Positions 15,669 through 26,200 of a stretch of 64,000 nt of DNA are shown here, in pieces. Origin of the DNA: Limanda limanda (Eukaryota > Chordata > Actinopteri > Pleuronectiformes > Pleuronectidae); NCBI RefSeq assembly GCF_963576545.1, contig NC_083649.1:7783906-7847905 (forward strand), given 5' to 3'. A program made the translations under genes and the position numbers. The notes below the pieces were generated by a model. That model was given only the letters and a program-made list of their open reading frames with translations. It was not told the DNA's origin and did no database searches. How positions within the stretch are numbered: position 1 is the stretch's first letter; each line of letters begins with the position of its first letter.

Positions 15669-15967
15669 ATAATATGCAGCAGCAGTTAGACAAACCTCAT
15701 CATCATGATCACTATCATCACTTTCACATTTCAGGCAGCTCCCAAAATCACACATTCATATAAAAAGCACTACTAGTAAAGAAAATAGGATCTGTGTCCA
15801 TGCATCCCTCTTCTAATAAAACTGCTGCATAAGTTCGATGTGACACCTGATGCACAGGTGCTGCTGCACACAGGCAGTGAAGAGGACCCACCTCCTTGCA
15901 GTGAGGGTTTCCACAGAGCCAGGAGAAGGACTCCTTGAAGGTACGTGGCCACCGTCCCTCTCGCCAT
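1..15967 (-). CDS. eln: elastin (tropoelastin), 36 exons, C-terminus outside window
   Basis: Secreted extracellular-matrix precursor that is cross-linked into elastic fibres. Exons 5' to 3' (plus coordinates): 15892-15967, 12820-13134, 12343-12513, 12210-12230, 11822-11944, 10553-10594, 9822-9914, 8870-9739, 8610-8690, 8459-8506, 8301-8363, 8157-8204, 7937-7999, 7768-7812, 7471-7620, 7358-7393, 6803-7270, 6668-6700, 6106-6561, 5971-6003, 5220-5864, 5085-5117, 4580-4978, 4423-4452, 4115-4309, 3872-3904, 3338-3532, 3204-3236, 3054-3104, 2183-2506, 2022-2069, 1722-1775, 1444-1536, 1274-1297, 670-726, 1-427 (cut by the window edge). All junctions are phase 1, usually splitting a Gly codon. Hydrophobic exons carry [12 protein letters not shown] and GAGTGY repeats; short exons end KYG or carry KPPK. 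About 5.9 kb of coding sequence (roughly 1,960 codons) is visible, far longer than human tropoelastin. The C-terminal Cys-Lys exon must lie left of position 1. Fish have two elastin genes; I cannot say which this is. Exon boundaries are hand-called from AG/GT sites and frame. Confidence 0.93.
3204..8690 (-). other. eln: elastin lysine cross-link exons
   Basis: Short lysine exons alternate with hydrophobic ones: 8610-8690 (GKSGGKASK), 7768-7812 ([13 protein letters not shown]), 7358-7393 (SAKARKYG), 6668-6700, 5971-6003 and 5085-5117 (all [10 protein letters not shown]), 4423-4452 (AGAKARKYG), 3872-3904 (AKSLKYG), 3204-3236 (SKAAKYG). KP-type lysines lie at 12210-12230 (GKPPKT), 9822-9914 (ends PKPPKT) and 670-726 (VKPLKPP). 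In elastin, lysyl oxidases oxidise such paired lysines to form desmosine cross-links. KAxxKY spacing is the recognised KA-type pattern. Confidence 0.85.
4979..7270 (-). repeat. eln: tandem triplication of an elastin exon-intron-exon-intron unit
   Basis: Three successive units occupy 4979-5864, 5865-6561 and 6562-7270. In each, a 106-bp intron (4979-5084, 5865-5970, 6562-6667), a 33-bp [10 protein letters not shown] exon and a 102-bp intron (5118-5219, 6004-6105, 6701-6802) have identical lengths and almost identical sequence. Only the attached hydrophobic exons differ in length (645, 456 and 468 nt). The exon at 4580-4978 shares the repeat and its 5' edge with them, but its far side differs. 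This is a direct reading of unequal crossing-over or gene conversion. Confidence 0.95.
8870..9739 (-). CDS. eln: elastin giant hydrophobic exon (290 codons), coding minisatellite
   Basis: A single uninterrupted exon of 870 nt with acceptor at 9740 and donor at 8869, phase 1-1. It encodes [15 protein letters not shown], then about twenty imperfect copies of a roughly 42-bp unit encoding [14 protein letters not shown], some shortened by 9 to 15 bp. No stop occurs in the sense frame. Typical elastin hydrophobic exons are far shorter, so repeat expansion within the exon is the likely origin. Long plus-strand and frame-shifted reading frames here are by-products of the stop-free repeat. Confidence 0.85.
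9915..10045 (+). mobile_element. 3' tail of a non-LTR retroelement
   Basis: The stretch ends TGTGACAATAAACTT followed by (TTTGA)n around 10005-10040. This is the usual end of truncated fish LINE or SINE copies. It lies in an elastin intron directly after the 9822-9914 exon. The 5' limit is not clear. Confidence 0.5.
12820..13134 (-). CDS. eln: elastin exon 2 with a 30-bp coding minisatellite
   Basis: This is the first mature-protein exon, 105 codons, phase 1-1. It starts [13 protein letters not shown] and then has about six tandem 30-bp units (roughly 12840-13030) encoding [10 protein letters not shown], one unit with Y for F. I placed the donor at GCAG|GTATCA rather than at two nearby GT sites, because only this one keeps phase 1 and a length divisible by three. 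Confidence 0.8.
13135..15891 (-). other. eln: elastin intron 1
   Basis: This 2.76 kb intron lies between the signal-peptide exon and the first repeat exon. It holds an (AT)n run near 14194-14211, an (ATC)n run at about 15640-15668, and a degenerate fragment around 14015-14070 resembling a common fish repeat. I see no convincing additional exon. Confidence 0.7.
15892..15967 (-). CDS. eln: elastin exon 1: start codon and signal peptide
   Basis: The ATG is at 15967 on the minus strand. The exon encodes 25 residues: [10 protein letters not shown], then a hydrophobic run GVLLLALW, then KPSLQG. It ends with one G before a GTGGGT donor (phase 1). Joined to the next exon (12820-13134) it reads LQG-GVYIPAG, closely resembling the known elastin layout of a leader followed at once by GVPGA-type sequence. 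The next exon has a good acceptor whose phase fits exactly. A GATAAAA motif lies at 16007-16013 (minus sense), but it is so close to the ATG that its use as a TATA box is doubtful. Confidence 0.85.
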
Positions 15968-18900
15968 CTTGCTCCCAAATGTCCCTCTCTGCTCCAAAGC
16001 TCCAGGTTTTATCCCCAGCAAGCCTATCAGGGCTCAACGAGGCCTTCAGAAAGAAGGAGGGAAAATGAGTGAGGGCAGAAAAAAAAGGAGCAGGGGGGGG
16101 GGGACAGGATGCAAGACAGGACACTGCGTAATTGGCTAAGAGACACGCAGTAGAAAGATAGACACGGTAAGAGGCAGAGAAAGCACAATGGATCACCTCA
16201 TTATACCAAATAGGTTGTTCCAACCCCCCCAGTGACTCTTGCATTTATTTGGTTCTCCACTGCCAAAAGGAGGGAGTAGGCAGGGTGGGCAAAGAGCGAG
16301 AGACAGGGGGAGACAGGGGGGAGTGGGGCATGTATGAGATACAGGGGAGTCTGTGAATTGTAAAAACTGGGGTTCCCTCCCTTTCTGTTTCTCCAGACAC
16401 CTCAGAAAGAAAAAGGGAACGGTGCCAGAAGTTCCTGGTGGATTTCCAAACGCCGTCATGTTTGAGTTGAAGGAAAACACAAGGGTGACTCAAGAGCTAC
16501 TTCATGAATCCATGGTATGTATTTATGAAATGCAGCTTTAAAATATGAATATATGACTAAAAATGAAATCATAACATAAATATTGTGAGGCTCACGTGTA
16601 ACCCATAGAAACAGATGATGGATGGAGACATAAACAGTACTTGTAGAGGTAGTGTAGCACAAGAGAGATTGTGTCTAAGACTAAATTAAGTCATGTCAAA
16701 AGCCTGAGTCTGGTCAAATAAAAGAAAACCTCAATCAGGCGAATTCATGTTCAGATCATAGCATCTTCTGCAGAAGAGAGAAAAGAACAGAAACCCGAAA
16801 AAGGGAAAGCAAAGATGGAAAAGGGTTTTCTCCTAATAAGATTAAGTCGCATCATGATCCGAGAGGTCATTTTACAGTGAGTCACCTCTGGGTGAGTCCA
16901 GTCGGTTGTGGGGACACACACCGGTCAGCATACCTGGAAACAATCACTGTTTCTTTTGTTGTTGTTTGGACCAGTGGTATCGCTGGGATTTTCTCTCCAT
17001 GTTTGGGCTGGCTGGTCCTGTCCCAGCTCCTGAGGGCTGAGGTCGGAGTCTGGCACGTTCTGAAGCATTTTCTTTGTTTTGTGGAAATGAGCCTGGAAAC
17101 AGATGAAGTAAACGAGCTAATGGCACCAAAACACAGAGTTGGTGAGGATGGGAGAGTTAAAGCAGGAGAAACCATGTTATAGAGAGAGCAGGACCCAAAG
17201 CTTCATGGCTGATGAGAGGACATTCAGGAGGACAAACGTATCCATCCATACTACACAGTGTATACTTGGAGGATGGCAGGAACCGGTCTCAGCTAGGATG
17301 AGAGGAAAGGTTCACTCTGCACAGGTCATGAGTCTATCACAGGGTCGAACTAGGCCTCGTTCAGACCAGTTATTACCAACTGTCCTGAGAGTGTGATTGG
17401 ATCGTACTTCCCAGCTCTATATACAAATAAACACGTACGTCATTTGTGTCCACGAAGACCCAGTCTGAGTTTACAGATGTGTCCGACAATGACAATGTTT
17501 TGTGTGTGTCTTTGTGTGAGCGAGAGAAAGAGGAGTCATGAGGCACTGAATGAAATAATACGTACAGCGATAAAGTCATTAAATCATTAAGTGGTGGTCA
17601 GTGTTGATATTGTGGCTACAAACAGATCAATGAATGAACACTGACAAGTATAAAACTATATTTGAATGGGTTTGAGCGATCGGATCAGTCAGGATCTTAG
17701 CTCTCATCATTCAAACTCACACCTTTGGACGATCTTAGAGTTAATTTATCTTAAGCATGTCTTTGTACTGTCGGAAGTAAAACAGCAAGAACATTCAAAC
17801 TCCACACGGAAAGACCCCGGACCATCATCAGGTTAGAACCCAGTACCGTCCCACTTTGAAGAACAAGGTCTCTTTATATAAAATCTTGTCCCCTGTAGTC
17901 CCAAAGCTCGATGCCCCTTTACCAAACCAGGCAGAAGTTTTCAGTCCCGTACGAGGACTCCTACCTCAGCCGCGAGATGTTAGCAGGAAACAAAAGAAGC
18001 AGCAGCAGAAGCCAGTGAGAGTTACACGAGAGTCTGAATTGTGGCAGATGTTTCTGAGATGTGATCATGTAGACAACTCTTGAGTTCTTGTCAGAAACGG
18101 CTCGACCAGTAAACAAGTGCATCATCCGTATATTTGTGTTTCTGCCGGAGTGTTTGCTTTGCACTGCCGAGTTGTATATTTACATTTGTATGTTGGAGCG
18201 ATGAAGGAGAGAGGCAGTGCTACCTGAAAACCCATAATTGGTCCTAAAGTGTAGTTTTATTGCTGTGTTTTCAGATTTGGTCTTTGTGCTCACGTTTGAT
18301 GCAGCTACATAGTTATGCAGTGAAATAATACAGAGGAAAATGAAGGGTAATGAAATACATGTACCTTATAAGAGACTTTCAAGCTTGTGGTCATTAGTGC
18401 TTGAAAGACCAGACTTAGAATAAACAAGACAAAAGAGTAATTTGTCAAATACTCAAGAGACATAATTGCCAATTATTTAAAATTTGGAATGACCCCAGTT
18501 TAGAGCTAGAAGGTTTTAATTGGCCATAATCACTGAATTTGAGTGTGGTTGTTTTTTTCTATGTATCAGTCTGGTGTTAAACTTTTCAAACATTTCAAAC
18601 AAGACACTTTTGAGACCTGTTTATTCATTCTGAGCATAAGTTTCCACCTCATGGTGACACAAGTACACTGACGCCTGCACATGCAAACACAAAATCAAGC
18701 ATTAACTCAGCTTAGTCAATAAGAGCAGGTTTTTTTGTTTTTTCCTGTTTGGCGTTTTCATGCTGATCTAATGTTTATGTGGCTTCCTGCTCAAAATCTA
18801 ACACCACGCAGGTCTAGAGAGATGGAGACTGTAAGACTCTAAGATGTGATGGACAGGACCTCATCTGCATCATGTGTACGTCTGACGGAGGAGAATGAGA

Positions 18901-19461
18901 GAGAGTTTGAAAACAGACACTTGTTCATTTCCTCGAAGTCAAACATGTCGCAAAAAACAGATTAATGACTAATAACAGTTTTTAATCAACAGTAAAATGT
19001 TGGAAACTGTGACGAAGCAAAACATATTTCTGCTTTCAATTGTTTTGACAAAACACTGATGACACAGCAAGAAGGTTTTCAGTTAAGACAAGTGAGAAAA
19101 TGCACAAACACGTAAAATAAAAGTATCGATCTGTGGTTCTTCCTTCGAAGATTTCTATTTCCTCTGGTTTGACTTAAAATTATTATCATGGATTCTTATA
19201 TTTGCGATCCAATAACATTGTACTGTTACTGTACTGTAACTGTTATCATGGAAACATGCAGGCATGACATCATGTTGTCTGCATTTGGCCGGCGTTCGGC
19301 AAAAAAAAAAAAAAACAACACTCAGAAATGGGCAGAGAGACGCAGGATCTGCTGCCAACATTTTTTATGCAAAGTTGAGGTGTTATTCTTAAAATGACTG
19401 CAGCCGTCCGTGTGGTAATGGGTGTAAATGTTGTGATTAATATTCGCTTTGACAGTCACTA

Positions 19462-19462
<1 letters not shown>

Positions 19463-19529
<67 letters not shown>
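19463..19529. repeat. (CA)n microsatellite
   Basis: An uninterrupted dinucleotide run of about 33 CA units. It explains the His-Thr and Cys-Val open frames read through it on both strands. Confidence 0.98.
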
Positions 19530-19531
<2 letters not shown>

Positions 19532-20808
19532 CCGCTCTCTCATCCACCTGCCGTCCACTTCCCACATCCATCCACACAACCTGCGGAGCCGTGTGCCAGC
19601 GCAGAGAAGCGTATCAGTGTTACACACGAAGAAGCCAAGTGAGTAGTGCCTGCTTGGGCGTTTACCTAACGTCTACCTAGCGTTTACCTAACGTCTGCTG
19701 CCTATATATGGGCGTGTGTGAGCTGGAAGACTGCTCGCCCCCTCCAGACTGGTAATTTACCCCTCTGGGTGATGGAGAGAGGGGAAAGCGAGCGATAGAG
19801 AGGAAAAAAGCAAGAGAAGGAGAAAGGGAGTGAGACAGACAGAAAAACAGACAGACAGACTCAGACGGGCACTGGTTTGACTTGATAAATGAACTGGACT
19901 GCTGGTAAATGTCAGGCTTGAGGTCTGGGTAGGATCGACTTTCACTGCTAACCCGTGCCATAGATTTACATCTCTGATGGCAGCCCACAGGCCTCAAGCC
20001 CACCCACACTGACACACCCTTTAAAAAGCTGGTACCATGGAAATAAATCATCTTTCACTGCATGGTGGGATCTATTCAGAAATGTGATGGATGAAGTGAG
20101 GCTGACAGGTCATAGGTACTAAGATTGTTGAATATGAATAAGAGTCAGAGCCTTTACATGATGTGTGATGGATATATCAGCGTCATTGTTTATGGGTTAA
20201 CTTTTCATCGTTGGTAATGAATGTAAGGAACTGATTTTGAACAGAGAACTGACCCTGGATCTGCTGTACGTGATCCAGTCCCTGCTCTGCTTAAGATGCT
20301 GATATTTGACCCATTCTGAACTCAAAACTCTTTCTAATTACAAACATGGTAGGTTTATGGTACAAAACTTGTGAGTCTGTTGTCTCATGCTACGTGACCA
20401 TGTATCCTGAAGCATGTATAATGAATGCAGGCCTGCAGTTGAAGTCAACTTGGGGAATCAATGGATGCAACAGTCTGGATTTGAATGTTGCCCTGAAAAA
20501 AAAGGATAATTCGAACCAGAACCCATTGGGTCAGATTTTGATAAAAACATGGCAACATGTTGAGGTTGGGTTCGATCCCATTGGCTTAACTGGTACAATT
20601 TGCAGTATGAGTGACGCTGGACCTTGTAAAGCAGGAGAGCACGAAGCGGCTGATGTGTGTAAAGATGTCCGACTGACAGCAGCAGTGTCCCACCCTCCAG
20701 TGTTGTTGTGTATCTCATCGCACTCTGTTTGTTTGTCTGTTTGCAGGAAATCCCTGCGAAGGAAAGTATTCGCCTCAGGAACAACGCAAAATGATTTTTA
20801 GACTTTCA

Positions 20809-21088
20809 ACTGACATGATGAAGTGACTTCAGACGCATGGCATGTAACCTCCTCGGTGGATCCATGCACTGTGATGACAAAGCTGTGTTGACTGGTTCAG
20901 TTTGTAGCAGGAGAGAGGAGCTCGTCATCTGAATAACTTTCAGGACGCTCATCCAGCGCTGCAGGGCGTCTCGTTCTCTTTGCAGTAACCTCATGCACAC
21001 ATCGAGCTCCCCTGGTGAAAGTCCTCTGTGGTCCATTAAAACAAACAGAGCAGCTTTCAGTTGTGGCGCTCGCGGCTGAGGACTCCTA
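20809..21088 (-). CDS. orphan open frame, possible terminal exon
   Basis: A minus-strand open frame follows a fair acceptor (pyrimidine-rich tract then TTAG at about 21088) and ends at a TGA at 20809-20811. It encodes about 92 residues with a helix-like charged stretch (SPGELDVCMRLLQRERDALQ). It looks more protein-like than other frames in this region, but I find no upstream exon and do not recognise the family. It may be chance or a gene relic. Confidence 0.15.
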
Positions 21089-21813
21089 ACCATGTGCAGC
21101 AGGAGAAGCAAACTGGCTTCTACACTGAAGCACTGACAGGGACTGACAATTACCTAATAGAAAGTTGAGGTATGATCCAGTTATTACTGATCCCACTTGG
21201 GGGTCATTTAAACTGTAGATAGTTTACCTAAGTGGCCTGATTAGTTAAATCAGGAGTAAATGGAGACGCTTCGTCCTTAAAAGTGTTCTCTCCTCTTGCA
21301 TGTAACGTATCCAAAGACGAACATTTAATATCTCAAAATGCAGCGAAGCAGTGTGACGTCAGATGAATTATGCGCTTGGTTGTCGCCTGTTGTAAGCAGG
21401 CCCCTTCCCATGACTCATAACGACCCTCGGCATGGAGGGGAGAGGCTTCTCCTCCCACGAGGGTTGAAACAACACACAATCAAGAGCAGCGCCTTACACA
21501 AACACTGCAGTACTGTAACATGCGGAGGGGCCATCCATCAGAACGCAGAGAGGAGAAAAAAGAAAGGACTCAGAGATGAGGGACACGAGAAACAGCTGGA
21601 GGTCACGCAGAGAGGGATGAGGGGTCGGAGCACGGTGTGTGTGTGTGTGTGTGTGTGTTTGTGTGTAAGGGATCAGCAGCAGTGTCTTGTGTCAACTGTG
21701 AACACTGAAGATCACCGAAGTGAGATGGAGAGTGTGATAGTGGAGGGAAATCAAAGTCACACGTGCTCTGCAGTGAGGCTGTGAACTGTTTCACATACAA
21801 GGACATGAACATG

Positions 21814-21814
<1 letters not shown>

Positions 21815-21863
<49 letters not shown>
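21815..21863. repeat. (GT)n microsatellite
   Basis: An uninterrupted GT run of about 24 units. A shorter run lies at 21635-21658. Confidence 0.98.
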
Positions 21864-21864
<1 letters not shown>

Positions 21865-22175
21865 TCAGATGTTTTGCATAAAACTTTCTCCTGAGGCCGA
21901 CTAAAGTGGAAGGATGACGTCAGTGCTTCACTTGATGCCAGGCTCACACACAGAAACACACACATTCCTACCTTACCAACAACAGACAATTCGGAGTTTT
22001 GCCCATTATTTGTTATCATTATCATTTTTGATAAAACAAAACAGAAACACAACGTTAAATCTTGTTCTTCTTTCATATTTTACATTATAGATAAAACTAT
22101 GTGTGTATTCCTCAGTTAAGATGAGGCCCTGCAACTCTGGCTGATGTTTTAAAAGTGAGGGTCTCTGCTGAACAC

Positions 22176-22799
22176 TACGGAAGCGTATTGCATTCACTTA
22201 TAAAAAAAAGGAAGCCCTGGGTAAAAAGGCATTTCGAACTTTTTTATTTTCTGATTTTACGAGATAAAAATCCTGTTTTTCGAACTTTTTTATTTTCTGT
22301 TTTTACGAGATAAAAATCCTGTTTTTCTTAGATTAGAACCCCTTTCAAAACAAGAGTCCCAACTACCAACCTGCTTATAACAGGAACTACACATCAATCT
22401 TCTATAATAAAGCCACTGACGGAACAATAAAAAAAAACTATCCTCTACCTATCTGTAGCATATCCCCCGAAAGAGGGTAGAGACTTTCAACTGATGTTTT
22501 CAGGTTTATTTGATGCTACGTCTATGGACGCTATACGTCACTTTCAAAATAAAAGCATGGAAAAAAATTTGAGCGAAAAACAGGATTTTATCTCGGAAAA
22601 ACAGGAAAAAAAAGTTATAAAAACAGGATTTTTATCCCGGAAAAACAGAAAAAAAAAAAGTTCGAAAAACAGGATTTTTATTTTGGAAAAACAGGGGGGG
22701 GGGGAGTTTGAAATACAGGAAAAATCCTGTTTTTCAAACTATTTTTTTTTTTACCCAGAGCTTTTTTTATTTTTCAAGTGAATGCAATACGCTTCCGTA
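22176..22799. mobile_element. palindromic MITE with long terminal inverted repeats
   Basis: The ends are perfect inverted repeats for about 24 bp (TACGGAAGCG... and ...CGCTTCCGTA). Inverted similarity continues inward through AT-rich blocks that repeat in both orientations, so most of the element could fold back. The motif GAACAC at 22170-22175 is repeated at 22800-22805, consistent with a 6-bp target duplication. There is no coding capacity. A 6-bp duplication would fit few DNA-transposon groups; I cannot assign one. Confidence 0.75.
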
Positions 22800-23189
22800 G
22801 AACACAGACTGGGATATGAACTATACTAGATATCTTTCAATTGAGATATATCAAGCTTAAATATACTGACAAATCTTTTGAAAATATTCATGTATTTATG
22901 GTGGTATATTCTACCAACGTTAAACTTTACTGCCAACCCTTTGAGTGTTTATGTTGTTGCTTGTGTGATGTTTCTTTCGGTGACGATTGAATTTGTTTTT
23001 AAGTTTTCTGCCGGTGATGGACTCGTTCAAACCTACAAACAAAACCTCCCTCTAGTCTAAAAAGGTTGACATTGCAATATTTTCACATATTCAAAAACCG
23101 GTTGACGTCTAATATGTTGAAATCCAAATGTGCTGCATATGGCTAATATCAGCATACTTACTATTGTCATATAACACACCATGTTAAAG

Positions 23190-23262
23190 CCCTATGAGAC
23201 GAATTGTGATTTGTGAATGTGGGCTATACAAATAAAACTTGATTGATTGATTGATTGATATT
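23190..23262 (+). mobile_element. LINE 3' tail with (TTGA)n end
   Basis: The sequence reads CCCTATGAGACGAATTGTGA, then a stretch ending GCTATACAAATAAAA, then repeats of TTGA. This is the characteristic 3' end of truncated fish LINE copies. The 5' limit is not visible. A similar AATGAGACAAATTGTGA fragment occurs near 40718. Confidence 0.6.
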
Positions 23263-26200
23263 GGGAATCATAGCGGAATATTAATGTGCATGTAAACTGA
23301 TGATATAGATGGATTTTTCTACAATTATGTCTTTCAAGGTTATTGTAATTTCAAAATGAAAACCTTTATTTCGTTGGTGTGACTCCACAAACATTGACAC
23401 AATCTGCCTTGGACATATTGCTTTAGTTTTCCGCCCTCCACCCTAAAGTTTTCACTTTTTAACCCTCTGCCCTCTATCCTGTTGCACCACAGACAGTTGC
23501 AGACATTTATACATTATTCATGCTGCCAGTGCCAGAACTGTAATCCCTCCAGGGTTGTGTGTAGGTCAGGCCCCGACTGATTGAACATGTAATTCTGCAT
23601 CCCAGCAATAGGAAAGCCGTTCTTGCCATCTGAGGTCATTCAGCTTCCCGTTAAGTGGAGGGTCACGCGGCCGAGGACGCTGATGATGCGCCCCTCACTG
23701 TCATCGCTACATCAGGTCGGAGGCGCCCAGATGGAGGAGATTATGACGCGGAGATCATCGCATTCTTCTGCTGACATCATCAGAGGGGGTCAATTAGACA
23801 GCAGGCTCATCTACCTCCTCGTTCCAGATAACCCTCCTGAACGTGCAAGCTGAAAACCTGAGGCTCCCACTGTTGTCTTCTGGGGGTTTTGTGGTTCCTC
23901 AGTGATTGGTCACACTCTGGGAGATGATGAGGAGTTTGGTGATGTGACGATGAGGATGACTGCAATTCCCTGGCTTTGTTTATTTCTGCAATGACAACAT
24001 TTAGTCAGCAAGTGAGTGTGTGTAGTGCATGAACGTACGCTGTGTGTGCCTGTTTGAAGTGGTTCATACTCGTCTCTCCCTCGACTCTCTGACCACCTGA
24101 AAACAAAGCTCTTGGTCCTTTTCCAAGAGAGCTGAGGTGGAGTTCATGAGGAGTGAGAACATAATTGTACCAGCTACAGGAAATTGCACTCAAACAGACC
24201 ATTTTACAGGCATAAGGAGGCCGACTTCTGACATGTGATAGTCAGCAATTACTCATAGTGGAGGGTCCAGTGTAGAAAATGATTCATGATGTTCTTTTTT
24301 TAATCTTTTGTTGGCCTCATGTTCTTCCAGGGTATGAACCTACAGTCCATGGTATGAACACAGAGGCGTCAGGAAGAGGTCAGAGAGCGGCGTGATGCTG
24401 CAAGATGACAAGTTCCCAACATGTTCTCCAGGACATGAGCAGCATGGGAGTCCAGTTTGGTTTTCAATCCCTGTTCTGCTCGTAGTTTGACCATGAGGAC
24501 AAAAAATGCAAACAAGTACATTTTCCATGCATATGTGAGAGCAAAGAAAAACTTTCATGCACTTTATGAAAGATGGGGTATGGCAGATAAACCAGAAGAA
24601 GCAGTGCCTTTATGCTTTTATTTTGTGTTTAGGATGGATATTGTTTCATTAGCAGAGAGTCTGAAATGGTTTCTGATGAAGAACCAGTGACACATCTCCA
24701 CTTCCTCCCGTCCTACTCCTGTTTGTCTTTGCAGCAGTGATTTTATAGCATCAAATAAGTACTTAAAACCAAATCAGTGTACTTTTACATTTTATTTTGT
24801 CCCATGCACAAACATGGAGGAGATTTCTTTAAAATCTCTAAGGATGATGATTAGGATGATTTGGTCTCATTTCAGCTGTCATGTCGTCCATCTTTACACA
24901 CTTTATACACTGTATAAAGATACGTAGACAAAGAGAGTAATTTAAATCTACGTTTAAACACCACTCTATAATCTTGAACCTGGATCCTCGGAGGTGTTGA
25001 GTTCACCAGATGTCTGCGTTAAACAGCCTTATTTCAGCGAGCAGTTTCATTACGGCACCAGGACTTGTCTGGTCAATATGTCACAGCACTGAGATCATAA
25101 GAATCATCAGGTCATAAATTAGAGCTCATAATCAGGTCATCAATCAGTAGCATGTCGAGATATATGATACAGTACATACAGGTGCATAATGGCTTGTGTA
25201 ACAGCACAGGTTTGACCCCCACACACTAATTTAAATTAGCATGAAGCTAACGGACCATCAGAAGAGAAATCAGTAGAATCTATAAGTTACTGCACAAAGA
25301 GACGTTGTACAAAGACTGTACTGACATCACATTCGTTATCATTAGTGTTCAGACCATAGACTGTATATAAAGATGGACGACGTGACATCCCCCCCAAAAG
25401 ATGAAGTCAGCCAATGGAACAAACAAAAACCCCAAAGATAATTTTATGTCCTTCTTATCATACCGAAGCCGTTTTATTTAAGACCGGATCAAACGGTATC
25501 ATCAGTACAGACCATAGACTATCTTGTAAAAGGAAAGTCTTTTTAACTAAGTGATGAAGGCGTTGTCTTCGTTTCACCTGCCCTCTGTCTGCAGGATCAC
25601 AATCAGGACTGAAGCTGTGGTTGGTCCAAGTTACCTACGTGACAGGTTTTCAGTATCAAGTCTTTCTCACGTTCAACTCGTTCACTCGAGCCTTTTTCTC
25701 TAATGTGTTCCTATCAAAAGTCAAGTCTTCTCATTGTAGTTAAGGCAACAATGAAACAGAAATGAAAACAGGTTTCACAGCCAACTCAAATGTGTCAGGC
25801 CAAGTGTGTAAGTAATGTGTGTGGTGTGTGTGAGTAATGGGATCGGTCTCGACCCACTGGACGTGATACGGTGAGAGACTGAGTGTGTGTGACTGTGTTT
25901 CGTCTCGTCTGACGGACCCACCGGCCGCTCCACCTGTCCACTGCAGCGGTGGCATTTAGACGACATTAATCACGGCGATAAGAAGCTGGGACTTGCAGAA
26001 CACTTGGTTTGAGTACGAGACCACAGAGTCAGCAGTTACAGGGAGAGCAGAATGAGCAAACTGGTGTTGCCCTATTTCGTCGTTAAACTTTGATATGTGG
26101 TATCAAAACTGTTCCTCTGGCCATATACAGTATGTACAGTAATACATTTGAGTAACGGAGTGAAATAAATAAAAGTACCTTTCCGTAAAGGGCTAAGACA

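Noticed and set aside
16007..16013. GATAAAA as an elastin TATA box
   Set aside because: Only about 40 nt from the start codon, which would leave an implausibly short 5' UTR; elastin promoters are known to lack a TATA box.
15813..16244. 143-codon minus frame overlapping elastin exon 1
   Set aside because: It is in another frame from the signal peptide and has no family resemblance; the conserved elastin leader explains the coding signal.
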